Origin: a virus
Strand: one strand, 5' to 3'
IMG/VR virus record: IMGVR_UViG_3300032299_001137
Location: 1 to 39,914 of that record
DNA length: 39,914 nucleotides
The notes below the pieces were generated by a model, which did no database searches, had not been told where the DNA came from, and was given only the letters and a program-made list of their open reading frames with translations. Position numbers and translations under genes: made by a program. Below, piece after piece: positions 10,501 to 17,148 of the stretch; the first letter of the stretch is position 1; each line of letters begins with the position of its first letter.

Positions 10501-12272
10501 TTATAGGTTACTCCATTATTATAATCCCCTGTCCAATTTACATCAGTAATTAAATCCAAAGCTGCTTGTGTAGCATCGCTAATTGGTTTATCAGCATCAC
10601 TAGTATTGTCTACGTTTTCTAAACCAATGTCATACTTGTCTAAAATTACGTTTCCAGTCTGTTGATTTACCGAAATTACCGGAGCTTGAGCTGAGGTAAT
10701 ATAGCCAGCCGGATTTGATGCGTCATATTTTAAATCTAAAGCATCTTGAGTATCGTCGCTAATAGGCTTATCTGCATCGCTTGTATTATCTACATTACCA
10801 AGTCCAATGTCTGTTTTATCTAAAACCACATCACCAGTTTTAGTGTTAACAGATGTTACTGGAGGTATTGCTCCGGGAGATATCTCTACATAGGCAGATC
10901 CAGACCAACGATATATTTTATTAGTATCTAATGTTACATAAATTTTACCAGTTTCCCCAATTGTTGGAAAAGCTGCTAAATTAGCATATTCTAAAACATC
11001 GTCTACGTAAGATGGTAAGTATATTGAATCAATTTTTGAAGCAGAGTTAAGCGGAACTGTTCTGATTCTTAGTTCCATCTCTTGCTTACGAGTTGGAGAA
11101 AATACTCCTAAACTTTCCACCATCCAACTTACTTCTCCAGCAGGTTCTGCAGAGCTTGAGTTTAAAGCTGCGGTTAAAATAATCTCTGATGGATTTTTAT
11201 CACCAATAGATTGAACCGGAACTAAATCAAGAACAATGTGTTGAAGTTCTGGGTGTACAGGAGGGTTAGTGCCAATATAAAATAAGTATTTAGTGCCAGC
11301 AGACAACGGAGATAAGGCAGCTGTAGAAAGTTCATAAACCCATCTAGAGTGTGCAAATCCAAATAAGGCATCTCCAGTCCCAGTTGGCAAAGAGTATAGG
11401 GCTATTATTGGCTTAGAGTTTTTATTATCTAAAGTCATTACTATATAAGCATTAAAATTTGCTTGAGTAATAGCACCTTGATAATTCGAACTTAGTGGAT
11501 TACCATCAAAAAAATACCAATTGATTTTTTGACCTGTTGCATTTTGAAAGTACCATCCATCTCTTATTAGAGTAGAAGTATCTCTTATACCCGGCATTCC
11601 ATCCGCATATATTGAAGCGTTATTTTCAAATACGTGAAACCTTATAACTTCTGAAGTGTCTTCTAAGGCTTCAATTCTAGTATCTAATCCGTCTAAAGCG
11701 TCTTGAGTATCGTCACTAATAGGCTTATCTGCGTCACTTGTGTTATCTACGTTGCCTAGTCCTATGTCTGTTTTGTCTAGTACAACGTGTCCAGTTTTAG
11801 TGTTGACAGATAATACTGGAAAATCAGGTATAGCTACACTAAAATCTATAGACTTATTTGTATTATCACCTGTTATAGTTACTGAGCCATTATCTGAAGT
11901 AAAGGTAAGTACCTCTATATCAGTTAAATCTGTGCCGGAAGGAACACCTATAGACTCTATAGCAGACCCTCCGGCTTCCTTAAAAGACGCAGCCAGTAAT
12001 TTTACACCAGCGTTAGAGAGTGCGCTAAAAACTGTACACTCTATTTTTATTTCTTCATAGGTAGATACGTTTACTACCTCATTAGATGATCCTGTTATGG
12101 TTTTTAAAGGCACAAAGCTAGATTGACCTGTTATCCTACCGCTAACTACTATGGTATTTCCAGATCCAGCATTTTCTACAACCACCCTAACTTTGTCTTC
12201 GTCGTTTATATCAAAAATACCAAGATCTTTTGTAGATGTCAGTATTTGATTAATTCTCATTTTAATGTCCAT
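7599..12272 (-). CDS. Long tail fibre (1557 residues)
   Basis: The hallmark is three copies of a tail-fibre repeat around residues 156-194, ~474-512 and ~531-570, each holding DIGLGNVDNTSDADKPIS or a close variant (the third reads DIGLENVDNTSDADKPIS). This repeat is widespread in phage tail fibres and forms trimeric shaft segments. The middle contains two GDINITTGNP units, likely beta-helical. Near residue ~1430 there is a GLAGDDHIQYHTDERGD element of the DHxQY type common in fibres. The last ~85 residues are homologous to the C-terminal part of the 160-residue protein at 19029-19511. SD AAGGAT supports ATG 12272. It is the largest gene in the window and probably the main fibre; host specificity should lie in its non-repeated C-terminal half. 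Confidence 0.85.
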   Translation of the reverse strand: MDIKMRINQILTSTKDLGIFDINDEDKVRVVVENAGSGNTIVVSGRITGQSSFVPLKTITGSSNEVVNVSTYEEIKIECTVFSALSNAGVKLLAASFKEAGGSAIESIGVPSGTDLTDIEVLTFTSDNGSVTITGDNTNKSIDFSVAIPDFPVLSVNTKTGHVVLDKTDIGLGNVDNTSDADKPISDDTQDALDGLDTRIEALEDTSEVIRFHVFENNASIYADGMPGIRDTSTLIRDGWYFQNATGQKINWYFFDGNPLSSNYQGAITQANFNAYIVMTLDNKNSKPIIALYSLPTGTGDALFGFAHSRWVYELSTAALSPLSAGTKYLFYIGTNPPVHPELQHIVLDLVPVQSIGDKNPSEIILTAALNSSSAEPAGEVSWMVESLGVFSPTRKQEMELRIRTVPLNSASKIDSIYLPSYVDDVLEYANLAAFPTIGETGKIYVTLDTNKIYRWSGSAYVEISPGAIPPVTSVNTKTGDVVLDKTDIGLGNVDNTSDADKPISDDTQDALDLKYDASNPAGYITSAQAPVISVNQQTGNVILDKYDIGLENVDNTSDADKPISDATQAALDLITDVNWTGDYNNGVTYNVGDGVMYNGASFRMINFIGAAGYPPPAYPGSWLQVTDYVSVNVDNKANTNLDNLVATAIPEGVSLESVSTSNFAIRTKYQPAGNSGNITIETGGTTGSRGSIELNGQNTTVFLTTTAASGQFSVFNVQNTQGLSSFQVLHDAEEANNSVGIRIFQGSPTNGFSINGWGQDNQNGGPFNLKSTKAYTSTGGSFSGGDFNIIAHSTDYITPSVNAEINSGNVNISTEDAYVSGTGANADTGDINITTGNPEGSGDRGNVNISAKRINIASETVNDAVSIFDNGTGEPNTSVKSSLEVRNPSLTNFIHLQYTANDNYASLYVPSRSTTSTQGNIGSWASEGQSGGTIHFHGPMVVGNTNGSFTSGQVYLETRGQSGDMDTATNLEISSGDITIKTANAFIKGTGVAADSGDISITTGNPQGTGTRGKLSLDGDYITVNFNQIKNVANGTDSNDAVNVSQLNAILDYTPADTLDWISPVPDDIKEALDQLADRLQSGSGVSLDAFEDMKEPTGFLNRTDSTLGLSYNSGTNTVTFTITPVVTNFQFYVKGTKYTKSSAESIQIASPTAGIHYLYYNSTGVLSHTTIFNTSLFEDSALVSLFYWNTDTNSYIYFAEERHGLTMDGATQAYLHTVLGARYLSGLALQGFTIGNGSLDSHAQFTADSGSIRDEDILHVINAQTQIPILFRQGQLWRKKSADNFPVIYSGSAGYTGANGRLPYNQYTGGAWQLTQVSSNDFVLVHLFATNDIENKIIGIQGINQYNSVSAARNAASTEITTLSDLPFAEFVPIGTVIFQTNTYANAIDARIVNINGADYVDFRGTQLYTPAGEATTHSLLSGLAGDDHIQYHTDERGDARYNLKSSGDISETSFSITQNQLTQTVLGFSFNNAIVRSFEAIASVSITATASLYEEFTIKGIQKGSNWFISISSIGDNSGVYFTINSSGQVLYTSPTYSGFVSGVIKFRALTTSV

Positions 12273-12274
12273 AA

Positions 12275-12538
12275 TTAATCCTTATTTACTTTTTTTGAAA
12301 AAGCCCTGCCAAAATATAAAGAGGCACAAATTATTAATAATTCAAGAGTATTATCCACATCTACTCCATCTACTATCTTAGTAAATTTGTTTATTAGCGA
12401 AAAAAAAGACAAGAAAAAAGATAACAATAATAGCGTTAAGGAAACACTAGGTTGCTTAGTTACAGGATCTCTTACGAATATTATAGGAAATCCGCTATCT
12501 TGCAGTTCTTTTAGCTTCTTTTTGAGTTTATTTACCAT
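12275..12538 (-). CDS. Small membrane protein, holin candidate
   Basis: This 87-residue protein has a basic N-terminus (MVNKLKKKLKEL), a conserved-looking FVRDPVTKQPSVSLT segment, a hydrophobic helix (about 32-48) and a second, weaker helix (about 64-79), then a basic tail. Size, two membrane helices and late-operon position suit a holin, but no experimentally defined holin family is recognised. ATG 12538 overlaps the previous stop. Its N-terminus resembles the RFxKLRxxL peptide of neighbouring proteins, without the Arg-Phe. Confidence 0.55.
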   Translation of the reverse strand: MVNKLKKKLKELQDSGFPIIFVRDPVTKQPSVSLTLLLLSFFLSFFSLINKFTKIVDGVDVDNTLELLIICASLYFGRAFSKKVNKD

Positions 12539-12777
12539 TTTTTACAGCTCCAGTATCGGGCTGAAAGTTTAGTATTATCTTGATCGCATTTGTGCCTAGC
12601 ACGAAAAGATTTACGCCTTGCTGGTATGTGTTTCTTTATCTTCATGTTTGGATCACCAAACCTTACAATCTTTTCCTGACCGTTTTCACAAGCTTTAACT
12701 ACGAATTTTTTACGTTCTCCGGGAGTTCTTCTAGGACTGTTACATCCTAAAGTGTCTCGTAATTTCTTAAATCTCAT
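12532..12777 (-). CDS. Small basic late protein, RRKSFRARHKCD family
   Basis: This 81-residue, strongly basic protein starts MRFKKLRDTLG. Its core, KKFVVKACENG...VRFGDPNMKIKKHIP then ARRKSFRARHKCD, and its C-terminus ARYWSCKKW, form a pattern I recall as recurrent in aquatic phages and unassigned in function. Three of its cysteines, with the nearby histidine, could bind a metal. The first nine residues match the start of the 13670-13858 product and the ends of two other small proteins here. I infer a capsid-interior or DNA-associated virion component from its charge and late position. Confidence 0.65.
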   Translation of the reverse strand: MRFKKLRDTLGCNSPRRTPGERKKFVVKACENGQEKIVRFGDPNMKIKKHIPARRKSFRARHKCDQDNTKLSARYWSCKKW

Positions 12778-13031
12778 TTTAAGCTTTTCCTTAATTTATT
12801 AAACCTAATCTTACTATATTGTCTGCCTTCTCTTGTTGCTTTATTTTTATCAGCTATTGCTCGTTTTTTTTGGGATGGTGTTAGTTCTGACCAAGTTTTA
12901 GGAGTATCTTTTGTAATACGTTTAGATGGACGGCATTTTGCATCATCTTTACCTTTATCGGAACCACATTCTACATATTTATTTCCGACTTTTTTTGTCC
13001 ATTTTTCTGAAAACCAGCGTTTAAGACTCAT
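12774..13031 (-). CDS. Small basic late protein, KRWFxEKW family
   Basis: This 85-residue basic protein begins MSLKRWFSEKWTKKVG, then has a YVECGS and DAKCRPSKR segment with two cysteines, a lysine-rich helix and the C-terminal peptide KIRFNKLRKSLK. The KRWFxEKW start is one I associate with small proteins of phages and large algal viruses, function unknown. The C-terminal peptide matches the N-terminal peptide of the next gene (MRFKKLRDTLG). SD GGAGATG lies at the very end of the HNH gene, which therefore sits exactly between two late genes without damaging expression of this one. Confidence 0.65.
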   Translation of the reverse strand: MSLKRWFSEKWTKKVGNKYVECGSDKGKDDAKCRPSKRITKDTPKTWSELTPSQKKRAIADKNKATREGRQYSKIRFNKLRKSLK

Positions 13032-13673
13032 TTATACATCTCCATTAATTTTAAAATGAGCACTTATTTTACTAATTTTTTTAAAAAACTCAGATACAGA
13101 ATATGTATTTTTCATAGAATTACACCAAGAACAACAAGGCACAGAATTTTCTAAAGTATATCCTTTATTATTATCAAGTCTATCTATTCCGTTGCAATTA
13201 TAAGTAAACTGAGAATATTTTTTATGCATTATTTTTATACTATCTTTATCTCCGCAATAATAGCATGAATTTTCTGAAATAGATTTAAAATCCGAATAAG
13301 ATAAAGAAAATTCTATTTTTCTTTTTTTAGCACTTGTTTTATATCTGCTAAACACTGAATTTTCCAAACTATTTTGAAGTTCTTTTCTGACATAGCATCC
13401 ACAAGATTTAGTTTTATTGTTGTTTAAATTAGCAACACAAACTTCTACTCGATTTCCGCATTTACAATCACAAGTATATTTTTTAGTTTGTTTGTTGTAA
13501 GCAACCACAGTTAAATATTCAATTGTTTTTCCTATCCATTTTGGAATGTTATTTTTATTCCTAAGTTTTTTTCTACAATCAATGCACTCATCACATTTAC
13601 CATCTGGTTTATTTTTATTGTTGTAAAATAAACTAGAGTCTTTATCAAATTTACAAACATAACAATGTTTCAT
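13032..13673 (-). CDS. HNH homing endonuclease
   Basis: This 213-residue protein carries CxxC knuckles near residues 4-7 (CYVC) and 30-33 (CDEC), a CDCKCG...SCGCY cluster near 68-92, a CYYCG knuckle near 137, and a C-terminal HNH-type core (GIDRLDNNKGYTLENS then CCSWCNSMK). Such proteins cut DNA at a recognition site and spread by repair copying; phages commonly carry free-standing forms between genes. It interrupts a run of very small basic late genes, starts with an ATGA overlap on the gene before it, and ends within the SD of the gene after it. It looks more AT-rich than its neighbours, consistent with recent arrival. No intron borders are visible. Confidence 0.85.
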   Translation of the reverse strand: MKHCYVCKFDKDSSLFYNNKNKPDGKCDECIDCRKKLRNKNNIPKWIGKTIEYLTVVAYNKQTKKYTCDCKCGNRVEVCVANLNNNKTKSCGCYVRKELQNSLENSVFSRYKTSAKKRKIEFSLSYSDFKSISENSCYYCGDKDSIKIMHKKYSQFTYNCNGIDRLDNNKGYTLENSVPCCSWCNSMKNTYSVSEFFKKISKISAHFKINGDV

Positions 13674-13858
13674 TTGTATTTTCCGCCTCTTTTCTTAAAT
13701 TGCCTAACAATCCATGCTGAGGAATATGCACTCGGATAATCATTGCCAAACTTAGCCCTCGCTTCTGACTTAACTCTTGAGTAGAGATTTTGATCTGCTG
13801 GAACTGATCCGTTAGAAGTCCTCCCTTGTAGTTTATCACGAAGTTTTTTAAATCTCAT
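13670..13858 (-). CDS. Small basic late protein, YPSAYxxAWIV family
   Basis: I start this gene at ATG 13858 (MRFKKLRDKLQG), not at an in-frame ATG at 13888, because GAGGAA is well placed before 13858 and the longer form would overlap the previous gene. The 62-residue product has a central LYSRVKSEARAKF segment, then YPSAYSSAWIVRQFKKRGGK, a pattern I know from small phage proteins (possibly the family called DUF5872, not certain). The RFKKLRDKL start is shared with 12532-12777. Function unknown; a DNA-binding or internal virion role is inferred from charge and context. Confidence 0.65.
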   Translation of the reverse strand: MRFKKLRDKLQGRTSNGSVPADQNLYSRVKSEARAKFGNDYPSAYSSAWIVRQFKKRGGKYK

Positions 13859-13859
13859 T

Positions 13860-14036
13860 TTATTCCTCAGAGCACTCTTTGCAGCCAAGTTTCTTTTTAA
13901 GCTTTTTAAAGCGTTTTTTACCCACGTTACCTTTAGTGTATTCTTTTGCTTTTTCTGGAGATAATCCGGGTACTTTTAAAGAACCTGACTCTACTGCTTT
14001 CATAAATTTAAATTGTTGTTGTGATTTAGCAGGAAT
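13860..14036 (-). CDS. Small DUF3008-like protein using an ATT start
   Basis: The frame encodes PAKSQQQFKFMKAVESGSL, close to the conserved N-terminus MPAKSKAQQRF of DUF3008-type phage and bacterial proteins (recalled). No ATG, GTG or TTG exists between an upstream in-frame TAG and this conserved segment. ATT at 14036 lies 6 bases after a perfect AGGAGG, so I take it as the start, giving 58 residues. The C-terminus GKKRFKKLKKKLGCKEC carries the RFKKL peptide shared with neighbours. Alternative: the internal ATG at residue 12, which would lose the conserved part. Confidence 0.6.
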   Translation of the reverse strand: MPAKSQQQFKFMKAVESGSLKVPGLSPEKAKEYTKGNVGKKRFKKLKKKLGCKECSEE

Positions 14037-14049
14037 ACCCCACCTCCTG

Positions 14050-14340
14050 TTATTCTATAATATTAGATTCTAATAAAGCTTTTAATTCTTCCAAACTTGG
14101 GCAGGAGATATTTTTAAATCTCCATCCAGACTGATCTCCAGCTTCTACTAAAGCCGGATTCCAGTTATCTCCAGAATCTAAAAGCTCTTGCTTATCTTGT
14201 AAAAACAAGCTAACTGCAAGTGCAATATCTGAAAGCTTTGGTAATTCTGGAATAATAGGCAATTCTTCGGCTAGTGCTGGAGTTTGCTCCGACACAAGCG
14301 TAAATTCTGCTTCAATATCTGGTTTAATTTCTTCGTTCAT
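14050..14340 (-). CDS. Acidic late protein of unknown function
   Basis: This 96-residue acidic protein has a proline-rich segment (EELPIIPELPKLSD), a helical stretch, and a C-terminus GWRFKNISCPSLEELKALLE. The CPSLEEL ending resembles small phage tail-assembly or fibre-chaperone-like proteins, but the match is weak. SD AGGGAT supports ATG 14340. It lies between the 802-residue tail protein and the small basic cluster. Its negative charge contrasts with the basic neighbours and could suit a chaperone role, which is speculative. Confidence 0.55.
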   Translation of the reverse strand: MNEEIKPDIEAEFTLVSEQTPALAEELPIIPELPKLSDIALAVSLFLQDKQELLDSGDNWNPALVEAGDQSGWRFKNISCPSLEELKALLESNIIE

Positions 14341-14348
14341 ACTAATCC

Positions 14349-16757
14349 CTATTTAATTTTTTGAATTGATCCAGTTAAATAAACTTCATTATCTCCGAAC
14401 GAAGATACTACACCTAACGGCTCTCCAGCAGCATTTGCCCTTTGCTGTACTTCAATTGTAGTTTGTGATGCTACAGTAAATACTCCACTAACTCTACAAG
14501 TAGATAAGTCATTTTGACCTCCGCTTGTATTATTATCTTGTGCAGTAGTCCCAACTACAAGAGTTGTTGAGTTTGTAACATCATAAATTCTAATTTTAGA
14601 TATAAGATTTCCTGTTGTATTTGATCTAATTATTCCACCACTAAAATCAGTTTGATATGTACCGGCTGATAAAACTATTTGACTATTAGTTCCTCCAGCT
14701 CCAGTAAAGGATGCAGAATTTAAAATAATACCAGAAAAATCATTTAGTGTATTTAATCTTCTAGCTGCATATACTGAACTAGTATTTTGTGGAGATGTTC
14801 CACTTGCGTACTGCTCGCTTAGCGTTGCAATTCTAGGCTGAAGCAAAGGAACGCCAGTTAAAGCTGGATTCTTGCTTGCGTTGATTACGAGGTAGCCTGA
14901 TGATTGTGCTCCACCGTCGGAAAAATTAAATCTAGATTGAGAAATTGCAGTTCCATCCGTAAGACCGGCATCTACAATCAAAACCCCTGTATTTTCATTA
15001 TAATCTTTAAATTGAGCACCTTTTGATTCAGCAGAAGAAACAAGATAGTAATCTAAATTACCAGCAGTTACTTTTCCAGCACTCTTATACAAGTCTAAAG
15101 TTCTACCCTTCAATCCCTTACCAATCTGAATAGCAACCACCGCTGGCTGAGCTGCTGTACTAGCTGCGTTATATGCTCTAGCATAAAGCAAGATACCATT
15201 CGTATTCATATTCTCTGTAGATTGAGTTGGAGCTGTCGTTGTCTGCGTTCTCGTATTTGTGTTAGCAGCATACGTAAACGTAATGAAAGTTCCAACAGGA
15301 GCATTTTGCAATGTGCTGAGCGTGTAAGCTGAGCTTGAGGCATACGTTAAGGATGCTGTATCTGTGCTAAAAGTTTCTGGAGCTGTAAGTATTTGGTCGG
15401 AGAGTGCTGTGGCTGTACAATATACAGATACATTGTTTATTCCATTAGAGTCTGTTCTAAATTCAAAAAAATCACCCACAGACACTTGTTCGCTGTAGCT
15501 GATAGCTGCTGTGTAACTATTTGCTTGCATTGTAGTACTGGCTACTGTCGTTGTTCCATTTTTAATTAATTGTATGTCCCTAACACCACTTGCATTACTT
15601 CTGGCTGTATAGTTTACATCAATAATACAAGTTTTTAATGCTGTAATTCTACCACTAGAATAAGAAAGAATTCCTTTATTTGTATTTTTACTTACTGTAA
15701 AGTTAGTTATAATAGCCGCTGCTGCTATTGAACCGTTAGTTAAGGAAATATTTTCATAATCAGGTTGAGGATTGTATAATGAAGTTTGTCCTAGTTGAAT
15801 ATCGTCAAAGTTTAATACTTTAGTAGAATTTGATACAGCGACTTTAAATCCAATTCTAATAGAAGAACACGTAGTTGGTATAGTTACATATCCTTTAAAT
15901 ACTTTTGTACTAGAAGATCCTTCTAAGAAAAAACTAGTTGGTATTACTGTAGAGTTTGTTACATTATACACAACCACTTCTATATCATTATTATTCCCAT
16001 TATAATTAAAAGGAAAACTTAAAATACAATCTTGACCTCTAAATCTATTAGCTACTGGTTGAGCTGGAGATGCAAAGTAATCGTTTAAGGAACCAGTTGC
16101 TTGAGTATATTTATATGAAGACAATCCATTAAGAGGAGATACAGTTTCTTTTGCAAAAGTTCCAGAGATAGTTCCTCCTCCTAAAAAAGAAGAATTATTT
16201 CCAGTAGACCAATTAGATATCAATTCTGTACCATCTAATACAAATACAGTATCTGAGGTTGCAGAACCAGATCCGACACTAACTAGATTTCCATCTACTA
16301 CTTGATACATTGACTTAGTATCTGTTGCAAAACATAATTGTCCATTACCATTAGGAGGGGTAAAAGAAGCCGCATATGATAATAAGTTAGTATAAGTATT
16401 TTGCTTAACATCTAATCTAGCTGGAGTAATCACAGAACCATTGGTTAATGTACCTCCAGACTCATCAACTTTTGTATTTGCATTACTCTGTATTTCTTCT
16501 AAAGCCAAGTCTAATTCAGTAGCAGTAACTCCAGTAGCAGACACTTGTATAGTGTTCTCTGCAGTAGAGATAGTCTTATTCGTCAAGTATTGACCTTGAG
16601 AACTAGTGATTACTTCCCTAACGGCTCCTTCCACGTACGTTTTAATTCTAGCAGAAGACGAGTTAAGGAATAGTGATCCTTCTTCGTTGTCCGAAACGTC
16701 AGAGGATTCTCCTCTGAGTATTATGCCTTTTGTAAAACGATTTGGTATGTTTGACAT
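14349..16757 (-). CDS. Large virion/tail protein (802 residues)
   Basis: Residues ~1-100 form a module shared with the 624-residue protein at 17145-19019: both have LxNKTIST or VITNKTIST followed by NTIQVSA and TELDxALxEI. After it come beta-rich segments: a carbohydrate-module-like domain near 165-330, containing FAKETVSPLNG and VLNFDDIQLGQ, and a C1q-like stretch near 340-450 (IQLIKNGTTTVAST, GDFFEFRTDS). The rest is threonine/serine-rich. No enzyme motif is visible. The shared N-terminus suggests that two different proteins attach to the same virion site. SD AAGG supports ATG 16757. Fibre or appendage protein is my best reading. Confidence 0.7.
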   Translation of the reverse strand: MSNIPNRFTKGIILRGESSDVSDNEEGSLFLNSSSARIKTYVEGAVREVITSSQGQYLTNKTISTAENTIQVSATGVTATELDLALEEIQSNANTKVDESGGTLTNGSVITPARLDVKQNTYTNLLSYAASFTPPNGNGQLCFATDTKSMYQVVDGNLVSVGSGSATSDTVFVLDGTELISNWSTGNNSSFLGGGTISGTFAKETVSPLNGLSSYKYTQATGSLNDYFASPAQPVANRFRGQDCILSFPFNYNGNNNDIEVVVYNVTNSTVIPTSFFLEGSSSTKVFKGYVTIPTTCSSIRIGFKVAVSNSTKVLNFDDIQLGQTSLYNPQPDYENISLTNGSIAAAAIITNFTVSKNTNKGILSYSSGRITALKTCIIDVNYTARSNASGVRDIQLIKNGTTTVASTTMQANSYTAAISYSEQVSVGDFFEFRTDSNGINNVSVYCTATALSDQILTAPETFSTDTASLTYASSSAYTLSTLQNAPVGTFITFTYAANTNTRTQTTTAPTQSTENMNTNGILLYARAYNAASTAAQPAVVAIQIGKGLKGRTLDLYKSAGKVTAGNLDYYLVSSAESKGAQFKDYNENTGVLIVDAGLTDGTAISQSRFNFSDGGAQSSGYLVINASKNPALTGVPLLQPRIATLSEQYASGTSPQNTSSVYAARRLNTLNDFSGIILNSASFTGAGGTNSQIVLSAGTYQTDFSGGIIRSNTTGNLISKIRIYDVTNSTTLVVGTTAQDNNTSGGQNDLSTCRVSGVFTVASQTTIEVQQRANAAGEPLGVVSSFGDNEVYLTGSIQKIK

Positions 16758-16764
16758 AAGTACC

Positions 16765-17148
16765 TTATGATATTGCGTTATATTCCATTACAACAGCTCT
16801 CCAAGTTCCAGTGCCATTTATAACAGTACCGGAGGGGAGCCAAAGCTCAGCAATTGTAGTTTTTTGATCATTAGTTTCAGTAAATGCAGCTCCAGCTGTA
16901 CCGGGATCAGAAGCAGTAGTAGTAACTAGAGCATTAGATAAGGAAGTGTTGGTTTTTAAATTATCACTAGCTAAAACTGAATTTTGAGTTCCTCTTATTG
17001 CAGTAACTCCTCCTATTGTGAAAGTTGCTGATCCTTCTAAATTTATCAGAACTCTAGCAAATCTTCCTGTAGGTATAGTGTATGAAGCAGTTTTAACTGA
17101 TACCGCTAAAGGATTGTTATCAAAGGGTACAAATACTCTTGAACTCAT
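16765..17148 (-). CDS. Small beta-rich virion protein
   Basis: This 127-residue protein (MSSRVFVPFDNNPLAVSV...) is rich in threonine, alanine and alternating strands and has no charged clusters, cysteines or membrane segment. It starts with a 4-base overlap on the preceding 624-residue gene and is followed closely by the 802-residue gene, so all three are probably made together. Size and composition suit a capsid or tail decoration protein. I do not recognise the family. Confidence 0.55.
   Translation of the reverse strand: MSSRVFVPFDNNPLAVSVKTASYTIPTGRFARVLINLEGSATFTIGGVTAIRGTQNSVLASDNLKTNTSLSNALVTTTASDPGTAGAAFTETNDQKTTIAELWLPSGTVINGTGTWRAVVMEYNAIS

Noticed and set aside
11740-12060. Rightward 106-codon frame opposite the start of the tail fibre
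   Set aside because: It is antisense to conserved fibre repeats and has no SD.
1-12272. Diversity-generating retroelement acting on a tail fibre
   Set aside because: No reverse transcriptase, template repeat or adenine-mutated variable repeat was seen; terminal module similarity between fibres is ordinary homology.
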